This document shows positions 49,668 through 58,881 of a stretch of 64,000 nt of DNA, piece after piece (position 1 is the first letter of the stretch; each line of letters starts with the position of its first letter). The position numbers and the translations under genes were made by a program. The notes beneath the pieces are model-generated. The model saw nothing but the letters and a program-made list of their open reading frames with translations, was not told where the DNA came from and did no database searches. The stretch comes from Hydrogenophaga sp. (GTDB lineage: Bacteria; Pseudomonadota; Gammaproteobacteria; Burkholderiales; Burkholderiaceae_C), in NCBI RefSeq assembly GCF_025699295.1, contig NZ_JAILWB010000011.1:62001-126000 (forward strand), written 5' to 3'.

Positions 49668-51953
49668 ATGCACCTGCAACACCACACGGCCGACGAGATC
49701 CTGGCCCACCTGCCGCCCGCGCTGGCGCACCGCCTGCGCGATGACGACCCCGGCACCGCCGCCGACGGCCATGGCGGGCTCGCGCGCCGCAGCTTCCTCA
49801 AGCTCGCCACGGCCTCCGGCTTCGCGCTCGGGGCCTACCCCATGCTTGCCCAGGCGCAGGACGGCAAAGCCGCTCCGGCGGCCGCCGGCCTCAAGGCCTT
49901 CCAGCAACCCGCCGCCTTCGTGAAGATCGCGCGCGACGGCGTGGTCACCGTTACCGTCAACCGGCTGGAGTTCGGCCAGGGCGTGCACACCGGCCTGGCC
50001 ATGGTGCTGGCCGAGGAGCTCGATGCCGACTGGAGCCGCGTGCGCGCGGTGCACGGCGACGCCAACATGGCCTACGCCGACCCGGCCTTCGGCATGCACA
50101 TCACCGGCGGCTCGACGTCGATGAAGCATTCCTATGCGCAGTACCGCGAACTCGGCGCGCGCACGCGCGCCATGCTGGTGGCGGCCGCCGCGAAGAAGTG
50201 GGGCGTGCCTGCCTCGTCGCTGGCCACCGCGCGCAGCGTCGTCATCGGCCCCGGCGGCCGGCGCCTGGGCTATGGCGCCCTGGCCGACGCCGCCATGCAG
50301 ATGCCGGTGCCGGAACAGGTCGTTCTCAAGGACCCGAAGCGCTTCAAGCTGATCGGCCAGCCCGTGACGCGCCTGGACGCGCAGGCCAAGTCCAGCGGCA
50401 AGCAGGACTTCGGCATTGACGTGCGCCTGCCCGGCCTGCTCACGGCCGTGCTTGCGCACCCGCCGGTGTTCGGCAGCAAGCTCGCCGCGCTGGACGACAG
50501 CGCCGCGCGCGCCGTGCCCGGCGTGAAGGCCGTGCTGCGCGTGCCGCTGCACGACGGTGGCGAGGGCGTGGCCGTGGTGGCCGAGGGCTACTGGGCCGCG
50601 AAGCAGGGCCGCGACGCGCTCAAGCCGCAGTGGGACGACAGCGGCCGCGAGAAGGTGGACAGCGCGAAACAGCTCGCGAGCTACCGCGAACTCGCACGCA
50701 AGACGGGCCACGTCAAGCACGACGCCGACATGGCGCCGCTGGCCGGCGCACCGAACAGGATCAGCGCCGAGTTCGTCTTCCCCTACCTCGCGCACGCGCC
50801 CATGGAGCCACTGAACTGCACGGTGCAGATCACCGGCCAGGGCGCGGACGCGAAGGCGCAGCTCTGGGTCGGCACGCAGATGCCCGGCACCGACGCAGGC
50901 GCCGCCGCGCGCGTGCTCGGCATCAAGCCCGAGAACGTGACGATGCAGGTGCAGATGGCCGGTGGCGGCTTCGGCCGGCGCGCCATCCTCAGCAGCGACT
51001 ACGTGGTCGAGGCCTGCAGCGTCGCCAGGGCGGCGCAGGCCGCGGGCCTGAGCGCGCCGGTGCGCACGCTGTGGAGCCGGGAAGACGATGTGCGCGGCGG
51101 CTACTACCGGCCCATGCACGTGCACCGGGCCGAGATCGGCTTCGACGCGCAGGGCAATGTGCTCGCGTGGGACCACGTCATCGTCGGCCAGTCCATCATG
51201 GCGGGCACCTTCTTCGAACCCATGATGGTCAAGAACGGTGTGGACGACACCGCCGTCGAAGGCATGGGCGAGCCCTACAAGGTGCCGATGCGCCTGTCGG
51301 CCCACCACCCGAAGCACAACGTGCCGGTGCTGTGGTGGCGCAGCGTGGGCTCCACCCACACCGGCTATGTGATGGAGACGCTGATCGACGACATCGCGCG
51401 CGCCACGAAGCAGGACCCGGTGGCCTACCGCATGAAGCTCATGGACGACAAGGCAGTTCGCCACCGCGCGGCGCTGCAGCTGGCGGTGGACAAAAGCGGT
51501 TATGGCAAGAAGACCCTGGAGGCCGGGCGCGCCTGGGGCGTGGCGGTGCACGAATCCTTCAGCACCGTGGTGGCCTACGTGGTGGAGGCATCGGTCGTCG
51601 ACGGCACGCCCAAGCTGCACCAGGTCACGGCCGGCGTGCACTGCAACCTGGCGGTGAACCCGAAGAGCGTGGAGGCGCAGATGCAGGGCGGGGCGCTGAT
51701 GGGCCTGTCCATGTGCCTGCCGGGCGCGGCCATCACGCTGAAGGACGGCGTGGTCGAGCAGGGCAACTTCAACGACTTCGTGGTGCCGCGCATCACCGAT
51801 ATGCCCGCCATCGCGGTGCACATCGTGCCCAGCGCGGACGCACCCACCGGCGTGGGCGAGCCGGGCGTGCCACCCCTGGCACCGGCGTTCGCCAACGCGA
51901 TTGCCAGCCTCACCGGCAAGCCGCTGCGCGAGCTGCCGTTCAAGCTGGGGTGA
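49668..51953 (+). CDS. iorB: Molybdopterin-binding aldehyde dehydrogenase/isoquinoline 1-oxidoreductase beta-type subunit
   Basis: 761 residues with AAGGAG upstream. The Tat signal ARRSFLKLATASGF (about 40-53) is internal to an unusually long N terminus, as in IorB proteins. The xanthine-oxidase-family barrel has LEFGQGVHTGLAMVLAEELD, MAGGGFGRRAILSSDYV and the C-terminal GVGEPGVPPLAPAFANAI, with the active-site Glu in VGEPG. It hydroxylates N-heteroaromatics or oxidises aldehydes in the periplasm. A 3'-end repeat copy begins two bases after the stop. Confidence 0.93.
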   Translation: MHLQHHTADEILAHLPPALAHRLRDDDPGTAADGHGGLARRSFLKLATASGFALGAYPMLAQAQDGKAAPAAAGLKAFQQPAAFVKIARDGVVTVTVNRLEFGQGVHTGLAMVLAEELDADWSRVRAVHGDANMAYADPAFGMHITGGSTSMKHSYAQYRELGARTRAMLVAAAAKKWGVPASSLATARSVVIGPGGRRLGYGALADAAMQMPVPEQVVLKDPKRFKLIGQPVTRLDAQAKSSGKQDFGIDVRLPGLLTAVLAHPPVFGSKLAALDDSAARAVPGVKAVLRVPLHDGGEGVAVVAEGYWAAKQGRDALKPQWDDSGREKVDSAKQLASYRELARKTGHVKHDADMAPLAGAPNRISAEFVFPYLAHAPMEPLNCTVQITGQGADAKAQLWVGTQMPGTDAGAAARVLGIKPENVTMQVQMAGGGFGRRAILSSDYVVEACSVARAAQAAGLSAPVRTLWSREDDVRGGYYRPMHVHRAEIGFDAQGNVLAWDHVIVGQSIMAGTFFEPMMVKNGVDDTAVEGMGEPYKVPMRLSAHHPKHNVPVLWWRSVGSTHTGYVMETLIDDIARATKQDPVAYRMKLMDDKAVRHRAALQLAVDKSGYGKKTLEAGRAWGVAVHESFSTVVAYVVEASVVDGTPKLHQVTAGVHCNLAVNPKSVEAQMQGGALMGLSMCLPGAAITLKDGVVEQGNFNDFVVPRITDMPAIAVHIVPSADAPTGVGEPGVPPLAPAFANAIASLTGKPLRELPFKLG

Positions 51954-51954
51954 G

Positions 51955-52049
51955 GGAGGCACCCCCCTGCGCCGCTGCGCGGCTTCCCCCCTCCGTGGCG
52001 CGCCTTCGGCGCTTCGAGGGGGGACGGCAGCTCGGGCCGGCGAAGCCGG
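51955..52049 (+). repeat. Dispersed GC-rich 3'-end repeat, copy C
   Basis: GGAGGCACCCCCCTGCGCCGCTGCGC, a long CCCCCCTC...GAGGGGGG stem with an internal CGCGCCTTCGGCGC loop, then CCGGCGAAGCCGG (52037-52049). Same order and orientation as copies B and D, right after the iorB stop. The rest of the gap to 52126 shows nothing. Confidence 0.75.
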
Positions 52050-52126
52050 ACCCTTGATGCCTCTGGAGGGTGTTGTCTCGCTCCTCGGTGTGGGTTGTGT
52101 TTCGGTGCGGAAAAGCCGTGCCCGGT

Positions 52127-52798
52127 TTAGAACGTCGTGAGGTCGTACGGCCCGCCCTGTTCCAGCGCGCGCTGGTAGGCCGGCCGCTCGTGGATGCGGC
52201 GCAGCCAGTCGGCGAGCTTCGGGCGGTTCTTCAGCAGGCCGCGCGCAGCGGCGGCTTCGATGCCGAAGCTCATCTGCACGTCCGCCGCGCTGAACGAGCG
52301 CCCCACGAACCACGGGCCGTGTTCCGTCAGCTCGGCTTCGAGGTAGTCGAAATGCCGCTTGAGGTTGGGCGTGACCAGCAGGCCCTTGACCTGGGACGAG
52401 ATCGCCTTGGCCACGGGCCGCACGATCAGCGGGCTCTTGCGCTCGATCTGGTCGAACACCAGCTGCAGCAGCAGCGGCGTGGCCAGCGAGCCTTCGGCGT
52501 AGTGCATCCAGTAGCGGTAGCGCAGGAAGGACGGCGTGCCGTGCTCGGGCGCGCACCGGCCTTCGCCGTACTGCTCCACGAGGTATTCCAGGATCGCGCC
52601 CGATTCGGCCACCGTGGCCTTGCCGTCGGTCACCACGGGCGACTTGCCCAGCGGGTGTACCTTGGTCAGCGAAGCCGGGGCCAGCATGGTCTTGCGGTCG
52701 CGCTCGTAGCGTTCGATCTGGTACGGCACGCCGAGCTCTTCGAGCAGCCAGAGCACGCGCTGCGAGCGCGAGTTGTTGAGGTGGTGGACGGTGAGCAT
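52127..52798 (-). CDS. Glutathione S-transferase family protein
   Basis: 223 residues. Thioredoxin-like N-terminal domain with HHLNNSRSQRVLWLLEELGVP (active-site Ser), HPLGKSPVV and VAESGAILEYLV. The C-terminal domain has FSAADVQMSF. It resembles the fungal Ure2p-like/bacterial GST group. Substrate unknown. It converges on the iorB end and follows the LysR gene in direction, but with a 65-bp gap. Confidence 0.93.
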   Translation of the reverse strand: MLTVHHLNNSRSQRVLWLLEELGVPYQIERYERDRKTMLAPASLTKVHPLGKSPVVTDGKATVAESGAILEYLVEQYGEGRCAPEHGTPSFLRYRYWMHYAEGSLATPLLLQLVFDQIERKSPLIVRPVAKAISSQVKGLLVTPNLKRHFDYLEAELTEHGPWFVGRSFSAADVQMSFGIEAAAARGLLKNRPKLADWLRRIHERPAYQRALEQGGPYDLTTF

Positions 52799-52863
52799 CG
52801 TGGCGGCGCCTTTCGGTGGGAAGAACCCAAGTATGCGTGCGAGGAGGGCGGGTGGCGGATCGG

Positions 52864-53754
52864 TCAGGCCAGCGCAACCGGCACCGCCTGCGCGAGGAAG
52901 TCCCACACCTTGCGAATGCGCGGGTTGCTGCGGATCTCGCGGTGCACCGCCAGCCACACCGGCAGCGGCGGGATCGGCAGCATCGGCAGCAAGGACACCA
53001 GGTCGGGGTTGCGCCGCGCCACGTAGCGCGGCAGGAAGCCGACGCCCAGGCTCGCGTCCACCAGGGCCTGGTAGGCATTGAGGTCGTCGGTGCGCACGGC
53101 GAACTGTTCGCGCCCGACCCCATAGCCCATGGCCGCGAAGCCACGCACGATGTCGGTGTTGCGGTCGTCGCCCACCAGATCGTGCTGGAACAGGTCCTCG
53201 GGCACCCGCGGCGTGCCGCGCCGGCGCAGATAGTCGCGGTGCGCGTAGGTGCCGATGGCCACCTGCCCCACGCGCTTGCACAGCAGCGAAGCCTGGTCGG
53301 GTCGCACCATGCGCAACGCGATGTCGGCCTCGCGCTGCAGCAGGTTGCTCACCGCGTTGCTCGACACCAGTTCGATCTGGATGTCGGGCAGCGCCTGGCG
53401 CATCTGCAGCAACACCGGCGGCAGCAGCACACAGGTCACGGGCTGGCTGGCGCTGATGCGCACCGAGCCGCGCACCTCCTGCTGCGCGCCCGAGGCCTGG
53501 CGTGCCAGCTGGTCGGCCGCGCCGGCCATGGCGCGCGCCGCGCCGGCCAGCCGTTGCGCGTGTTCGGTGGGCACCAGGCCGCGGCCAGTGCGCTCGAACA
53601 GCAGCACACCCAGTTGCGTCTCCAGTTCGGCGATGTGCCGGCCCACGGTCGGTTGGGTGGTGGCGAGCGCCCGTGCGGCGGCCATCAGGCTGCCGCGGTC
53701 GAGCGCCGCGAGGAATGAGCGGATCAGCGCCCAGTTGAATTCACCGGTATGCAT
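52864..53754 (-). CDS. LysR family transcriptional regulator
   Basis: 296 residues. HTH about 8-65 (SFLAALDRGSLMAAARALATTQPTVGRHIAELE); effector domain with ISASQPVTCVLLPPVLLQMR and DASLGVGFLPRYVARR. Divergent from the Acg-like nitroreductase gene with a 103-bp spacer that holds an imperfect palindrome TGATGATCGTCA (53773-53784); probable regulator of that gene. Confidence 0.93.
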   Translation of the reverse strand: MHTGEFNWALIRSFLAALDRGSLMAAARALATTQPTVGRHIAELETQLGVLLFERTGRGLVPTEHAQRLAGAARAMAGAADQLARQASGAQQEVRGSVRISASQPVTCVLLPPVLLQMRQALPDIQIELVSSNAVSNLLQREADIALRMVRPDQASLLCKRVGQVAIGTYAHRDYLRRRGTPRVPEDLFQHDLVGDDRNTDIVRGFAAMGYGVGREQFAVRTDDLNAYQALVDASLGVGFLPRYVARRNPDLVSLLPMLPIPPLPVWLAVHREIRSNPRIRKVWDFLAQAVPVALA

Positions 53755-53857
53755 TTGTGCATGGCAGATGTTTGATGATCGTCAATTGTGTATGAGCGGG
53801 TGGCCTTCCACAATCCATCCCATGGCGCCGCGGTTCGGCGCGAACTGGAGAGATCCC

Positions 53858-55039
53858 ATGCATGTCAGGACGCACGAAGTGGACCGCCGGCGCTTTATCC
53901 GGCTGATCGGCGGTGGCGCGATCGCGGCGGCCACCACCGGCGCACTGGGAGGCTGCAGCAGCGCGCTGCCACCTGAGGCCATCGCCGCCTGGCAGGGGCC
54001 GGGCGAGCAGGCCGATGTGCGGCGCTGGCTGGTGGGCCATGCGCTGCTCGCGCCGCATTCGCACAACCTGCAGTCCTGGCTGGTGGACCTGAGCGTGCCC
54101 GAAGAGATCACGCTGTTCATCGACCCTAACCGCCTGCTGCCCGAGACCGACCCGTTCTCGCGCCAGATGATGATGAGCCAGGGCACCTTCATCGAACTGC
54201 TGGATCTGTCCGCGCGCCAGAAGGGCTTGCGCGCCGAGATCGCGCTGTTCCCGCAGGGCGCCTTCGGCCCGACCACGCTGGACGCGCGGCCCACCGCGCG
54301 CATCCGTCTGCGACCCGACGCCACGGTGCAGACCGACCCGCTGTTCGCGCAGATCTTCCAGCGCCGCACCAACCGCGAGGCCTACGAGGCGCGCGAACCC
54401 GAGGCGGCGGCGCTGGCCGCCATCGCCGGCAGCGTGCAGCCCCATCCGTTCCGCGTGGGCTTTGTCGGCCACGCGCAGGCCAAGGCGCTGCGGGCGCACC
54501 GGCGCATCGCGAAGGAGGCCTGGCGCATCGAGCTGACGACGCCGCGCACCATCCTGGAGTCGTTCCATGTGTTGCGCGTGGGGCCGAAGGAGATTGCGCG
54601 CCACCGCGACGGCCTCTCTCTCAACGACCCGATGGTGCGCGCGCTCAACGCCGTGGGCCTGTTCGACCGCAGCGTCGCACCCGCCCCCGACAGCTTCGCG
54701 ACCACCAGCCAGATCGAGGACTTCAACGCGAAGATCGACACCACGCCGGCGTTCTTCTGGCTGGTGACCGAGGGCAACGACCGCTTCACGCAGGTCAACG
54801 CGGGCCGCGCCTATGCGCGCGCGCAGCTGGCGGCGACGGCGGCGGGCTTGTCCATGCAGCCTTTGTCGCAGGCGCTGCAGGAGTACCCGGAGCAGGTTGT
54901 TCCCTACTCCGACATCCACCAACTGCTGGGGGCGCCCGCGCCGCGCTTCACGGTGCAGATGTGGGCCCGGCTGGGTTACGCGCCGGCCATCGAACCCTCG
55001 CCCCGGCGCGGGCTGGCCGCGCACATCCTGCCGGCGTGA
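53858..55039 (+). CDS. Acg-like nitroreductase-fold twin-arginine lipoprotein
   Basis: 393 residues from ATG 53858 after CTGGAGAG. The N terminus RRRFIRLIGGGAIAAATTG then LGGC combines a Tat motif and a lipobox, so it is probably exported folded and lipidated. The body is the Acg/nitroreductase fold (HALLAPHSHNLQSWLVDL, FQRRTNREAYEAREPE, FFWLVTEGNDRFTQVNAGR). Acg-type proteins may bind flavin without reductase activity. Substrate unknown. It converges with the AlkD-like gene, with stops abutting. Confidence 0.88.
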   Translation: MHVRTHEVDRRRFIRLIGGGAIAAATTGALGGCSSALPPEAIAAWQGPGEQADVRRWLVGHALLAPHSHNLQSWLVDLSVPEEITLFIDPNRLLPETDPFSRQMMMSQGTFIELLDLSARQKGLRAEIALFPQGAFGPTTLDARPTARIRLRPDATVQTDPLFAQIFQRRTNREAYEAREPEAAALAAIAGSVQPHPFRVGFVGHAQAKALRAHRRIAKEAWRIELTTPRTILESFHVLRVGPKEIARHRDGLSLNDPMVRALNAVGLFDRSVAPAPDSFATTSQIEDFNAKIDTTPAFFWLVTEGNDRFTQVNAGRAYARAQLAATAAGLSMQPLSQALQEYPEQVVPYSDIHQLLGAPAPRFTVQMWARLGYAPAIEPSPRRGLAAHILPA

Positions 55040-56191
55040 TCAGGCTTCGAGCTTGAATGCCGCCTCGGCCAGCGCCACGCCATTGACCAGCACCTCGATG
55101 CGGTGCGTGCCGGGGTAGAGCGTGCGCGTGGTCACGGGCTTGAGGCTGTGGCGCTTGTCCAGTGTGCGCGCCTCGCTGGCGCCGAGCGTGAGCTTCCAGC
55201 CCTTGAACACCTTGGGCGAGCTGCCGCCGTTGGCGCGAACGTGGTGCACCGCGTAGTCCACCACCAGTTGTTGCGGCTGGCGCGCGCTGGACTGCAGTTG
55301 CACGCGCAGGCCGATCTCGCCCCCCACGGCGGCACGCTTCGCCGACAGCGTCAGCGCCGCCTGGCCCTGGAGGCCGCTGGCCAGACCCCAGGCCGCCAGC
55401 GTGGGCGCGTGGCCGGCCTTGATGAGGCTGCGGCTGGCGTGGCGCAACAAGGCGCTGCGGGCGTCCGGCGCGCCCACCAGGTGCTCGCGCACCCAGGCCG
55501 CGACCAGGTCCGGGTGGTCCTTGGCGATGTCGTTGAGGTGGTTGGCCACGCTGCGGCGCACGTAGCTGCTGGGGTCGTCCTGCAGCGCGCGCAGCAGCGG
55601 CAGCGTGGGCGAGGGGTCGGCCACCAGGGCCTGCAGGCGCAGGCCCCAGGGCAGGCGCGGGCGGCTGCCTTCGCTCACCAGGCGGCGCACGTGCGCGCTC
55701 GGGTCGTTCTGCCACTGGCCCAGTGTGTCGAGTGACAGGCCGGGGTGTCGCTGGATGAAGGCGCGGATGGCGAACTCGGCGGTGAAGCGCTGCGTGACCG
55801 CATGCAGGCAGGCCAGGCCGCGCTGCGCATGCACCGCGTCGCGCACACCGCGCCGCGCGACGAACTCGCCCGCGGCCCACAACGCCCAGCCGGCGATGCC
55901 GCTGTCGGCCTGTGCCTCGCCCAGCTTCATCGGCTCGCCCTGCGCATCCAGCGCCAGCGGCGGTGCCAGGCTGGCCTCCAGGGTCTCGCAGGCGGCGTTG
56001 AAATCGTCGGGCAGCGTGGCTTCGAGCGCATCGGCCAGCTGCATGGCGCGCGCCTTGAACTCCAGGTTTTCAAGCCCGGTGGCGGCCTGCGCCTCGAAGC
56101 GTTTCTGATCGAAGCGCGGCCAGGCGCGCCGCAGGTGCCGGCCCGTGGTGGCGACGGTGTCGCGGTTGATGAGGTTCTTGAAGGGTTCCAT
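55040..56191 (-). CDS. DNA alkylation repair protein (AlkD-like HEAT repeats)
   Basis: 383 residues. HEAT repeats in the first two thirds include AVTQRFTAEFAIRAFIQRHP and QDDPSSYVRRSVANHLNDIAKDHPDLV, the typical AlkD/AlkC VRRSVANHLND helix pair. A C-terminal beta-rich segment of about 100 residues (GGEIGLRVQLQS, YPGTHRIEVLVNG) is an extension seen in AlkC-like proteins. It would recognise alkylated bases in DNA. It follows pncC closely. Confidence 0.9.
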   Translation of the reverse strand: MEPFKNLINRDTVATTGRHLRRAWPRFDQKRFEAQAATGLENLEFKARAMQLADALEATLPDDFNAACETLEASLAPPLALDAQGEPMKLGEAQADSGIAGWALWAAGEFVARRGVRDAVHAQRGLACLHAVTQRFTAEFAIRAFIQRHPGLSLDTLGQWQNDPSAHVRRLVSEGSRPRLPWGLRLQALVADPSPTLPLLRALQDDPSSYVRRSVANHLNDIAKDHPDLVAAWVREHLVGAPDARSALLRHASRSLIKAGHAPTLAAWGLASGLQGQAALTLSAKRAAVGGEIGLRVQLQSSARQPQQLVVDYAVHHVRANGGSSPKVFKGWKLTLGASEARTLDKRHSLKPVTTRTLYPGTHRIEVLVNGVALAEAAFKLEA

Positions 56192-56196
56192 GGGAT

Positions 56197-56682
56197 TCAG
56201 GGATATGGCAGCCTTTGCAGCAGACCCGCCAGCGCGTGGCGCACCGTGGCCTGGCGCACGGCGGCGCGGTCGCCGTCGAAGCGCCGGTGTTCGCTGAACA
56301 CGCCATCGGGCGTGGCCCAGCCGAACCAGACCGTGCCGACCGGCTTGTCGGCACTGCCGCCGGTGGGCCCGGCCACGCCGGTGACGGCCACGGCGAGCTG
56401 CGCGGGCGAATGCGCCAGCGCGCCCGATGCCATGGCGCGCGCCACCGGCTCGCTGACCGCGCCGTGCTGTTCGATCAGCGCCACCGGCACGCCCAGCAGC
56501 TCGTGCTTGGCGGCGTTGGAGTAGGTCACGAAGCCGCGCTCGAACCAGTCGCTGGAGCCCGACAGGTCGGTGCAGGCGCCGGCGATCAGCCCGCCGGTGC
56601 AGCTCTCGGCCGTGGCCATCATCAGGCCGCGTGCCTTGAGTTCGCGCGCGAGCGCGGTCACCAGATCAGGGATGTGATCCAT
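56197..56682 (-). CDS. pncC: CinA-family nicotinamide-nucleotide amidohydrolase (PncC)
   Basis: 161 residues, only the CinA C-terminal deamidase domain. Signature blocks are MATAESCTGGLIAG, VTYSNAAKHELLGV, GAVSEPVARAMA and VTGVAGPTGGS. It converts NMN to nicotinic acid mononucleotide in pyridine nucleotide salvage. Three bases separate it from pgpA. Confidence 0.96.
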   Translation of the reverse strand: MDHIPDLVTALARELKARGLMMATAESCTGGLIAGACTDLSGSSDWFERGFVTYSNAAKHELLGVPVALIEQHGAVSEPVARAMASGALAHSPAQLAVAVTGVAGPTGGSADKPVGTVWFGWATPDGVFSEHRRFDGDRAAVRQATVRHALAGLLQRLPYP

Positions 56683-56685
56683 GGT

Positions 56686-57219
56686 TCAGACGCGCCACAG
56701 GGCGATGACGATGAGCGTGCAGAAGGCAGCGGCAAAGTCGTCGAGCAGGATGCCGAAGCCGCCGCGCGGGCCGAAGCCCTTGAAGGTCTGGTCGGCCCAG
56801 GCCATGGGGCCGACCTTGACCATGTCGAACAGGCGGAAGATCAGGAACGCCGCGAGCTGGCCCCAGAAGTCCGTCGGCGAGACCAGCCAGAGCACGAGCC
56901 AGAAGGCGACCACTTCGTCCCACACGATGTGGCCCGAGTCGGCGATGTGCATGTGCCGCGCGGTGACGGTGCAGGCCCACCAGCCCACCAGCGTGGACGC
57001 GCCGATCAGCAGGGCCCAGCCCGGCGGCGTCAGCAGCGGCTCCAGCAGCAGGAAGGCCACCCAGGCCCAGAGCGTGCCGGCCGTGCCCGGCGCGAAACGG
57101 CTCAGGCCCGCGCCCGCGCCGAGCGCGATGAAGTGGGCCGGATGGGCCAGCAGGAAACGCCAGGTCGGGTGGGACACGGGGACGCCGGCGGGCAGCTCGG
57201 CGGAGGGGGTTTCGGGCAT
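56686..57219 (-). CDS. pgpA: Phosphatidylglycerophosphatase A
   Basis: 177 residues with several hydrophobic helices. The PgpA blocks HFIALGAGAGLSRFAPGTAGTL, HIVWDEVVAFWL and FDMVKVGPMAWADQ are present, including the acidic metal-binding residues. It dephosphorylates phosphatidylglycerophosphate. It normally follows thiL directly; here an opposite-strand membrane gene intervenes. Confidence 0.96.
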   Translation of the reverse strand: MPETPSAELPAGVPVSHPTWRFLLAHPAHFIALGAGAGLSRFAPGTAGTLWAWVAFLLLEPLLTPPGWALLIGASTLVGWWACTVTARHMHIADSGHIVWDEVVAFWLVLWLVSPTDFWGQLAAFLIFRLFDMVKVGPMAWADQTFKGFGPRGGFGILLDDFAAAFCTLIVIALWRV

Positions 57220-57312
57220 GGCGCGATTATCGGGGCGCCCGCTTGTGGGGCTGCGCGCGCGGCGCGATACTGCGCCGTTGCCGGGCACGCATCCGGCGCA
57301 GGGGGGAAGGGT

Positions 57313-58881
57313 ATGGGCATGAACACCGGGGCGATCCTCACCGCGCTGATGCTGGGGGTGCTGCTCACCGCCCTGGCGTCCTGGGCCGTCTCGGGGCTGT
57401 ACCGGCGCCGCATGCTCGCGCTGATGCGCGCCGCGCCCGCGCCCGATGACACGCGCACCACGGACGCACCCGCGGCCCAGGGCGTTGCACGGCCCACGGT
57501 CCGTCTGGACCTCTCTGCCAACCACCGCGCGGGCTGGCGCTACGCCCTCCTGCTGGGCGGCCTGAGCCTGCTGATCGGCATCACGCAGTCGGTGCTGGCG
57601 CTGCTGTTCGTGTACGGCGACCCGGGCCTGCTCAGCCCGGGCCGCGCGCTCACGCTGGGCGCCGTCTACGCCTGGCCGATGGCCCTGTGCTGGGGCCTGC
57701 TGCGGCGCTGGTCGTGGCTGCGCACGCTGGGCGCGATCGGCCTGTACCTGCTGGTCATGCTCGCGCTGGTCAGCTGGCGTTCGGTCTCGCCGCAGCCGCT
57801 GGCCGACGCGCTCACCTGGCTGGGCGGGCTGGTGCTGATCCCGGTGTCGATCACCCTGCTGATCGGCGCGAGCGGCCGCATCCGGGCCGTGGCGCCCTAC
57901 CTGCTGCCGATCTGCCTGCTGCTGGCGGGCGCGTCGGTGCTGGCGCTGCAGATCCTGGTCAGCGGCGTGAACGACCCGCCGCGCTGGCTGATTGCGCTGG
58001 TGGGCAGCGTGGGTGCCGTGCCCGCCATCGCGCTGCTGGCGCTGGCGCCCTGGCTGCTGCTGGCCTGGCCGGCCTGGGCCATCGCGCGCGGTCTGGCCGG
58101 TGCCTACCGCGCCAAGCGCTTCTCCGATCTCTGGTACCTGATGGCGGCCTACTGGTTCGTGGTGCTGGCCGCGACCGCGCTGCCCGCGCTGCAGGGCGCG
58201 GGGCTGATCGCGCTCACGCAGCTGCTGCCGTGGTTGTGGATACCGCTGGCGGGCTGGGCGCTGCGCGGCTGGCTCGCGCCCGCGAACGCGGCGCCGCCCA
58301 CGCTGCTGGTGCTGCGGGTGTTCCAGCAGGACGCGGGCGTGCAGGCGCTGTTCGACCGCGTGGTCGAGCGCTGGCGCCTCTCGGGCAACACGGTGCTGAT
58401 CGCCGGCACCGACCTGCTCAGCCGCACGCTCGACCCCGACGACCTGTTCACCTTTCTCAACGGCCGGCTGGCGGACCGCTTCGTCGCCAGCGAAGCGCAG
58501 ATCGGCGAGCGCCTGCGCGACTTCGACCTCGCGCCCGACCCCGACGGGCGCTACCGCGTCAACGAGTGCTACTGCTTCGACAGCACCTGGCAGCCGGCGC
58601 TGGCCGCACTGGTGCGCCAGGCCGACGTGGTGCTGATGGACCTGCGCGGCTTCCAGGCGCGCAACCAGGGCTGCCGCCACGAACTCGGTGTGCTCGCGGC
58701 AGCGTCGCATCTGCAGCGCGTGGTGTTGCTGTTTGATGGCACGACCGAGCGTGGGGTGGCCGAGGCCGATGTGGGGAAGGCACCCCCCGGGCGCTTCGTG
58801 TGGGTGGATGCGCAGCGGCTGGACCAGCGCAGGGTGCGCGAGATCAGCGCTGCGCTGCTGGGGGCCGCTCAGGCGAAGTGA
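57313..58881 (+). CDS. Multi-pass membrane protein with C-terminal TIR-like domain
   Basis: 522 residues from ATG 57313. The first ~315 contain nine to ten predicted helices with a cytoplasmic linker at 38-70. The soluble C terminus (about 322-522) starts TLLVLRVFQQDAGVQALFDR. It has a TIR-like core ADVVLMDLRGFQARNQGCRHELGVL, then RVVLLFD. E457 in CRHEL is positioned like the catalytic Glu of TIR NADases (wCxxEL). No exact family recalled. It lies on the opposite strand between pgpA and thiL and overlaps the end of thiL by 13 bp. Confidence 0.75.
   Translation: MGMNTGAILTALMLGVLLTALASWAVSGLYRRRMLALMRAAPAPDDTRTTDAPAAQGVARPTVRLDLSANHRAGWRYALLLGGLSLLIGITQSVLALLFVYGDPGLLSPGRALTLGAVYAWPMALCWGLLRRWSWLRTLGAIGLYLLVMLALVSWRSVSPQPLADALTWLGGLVLIPVSITLLIGASGRIRAVAPYLLPICLLLAGASVLALQILVSGVNDPPRWLIALVGSVGAVPAIALLALAPWLLLAWPAWAIARGLAGAYRAKRFSDLWYLMAAYWFVVLAATALPALQGAGLIALTQLLPWLWIPLAGWALRGWLAPANAAPPTLLVLRVFQQDAGVQALFDRVVERWRLSGNTVLIAGTDLLSRTLDPDDLFTFLNGRLADRFVASEAQIGERLRDFDLAPDPDGRYRVNECYCFDSTWQPALAALVRQADVVLMDLRGFQARNQGCRHELGVLAAASHLQRVVLLFDGTTERGVAEADVGKAPPGRFVWVDAQRLDQRRVREISAALLGAAQAK

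Noticed and set aside
49605..53144. Open frame of over 1,100 codons on the minus strand across iorB and beyond
   Set aside because: It lies antisense to iorB and out of frame with the LysR and GST genes; the composition is a GC artefact with no recognisable family.
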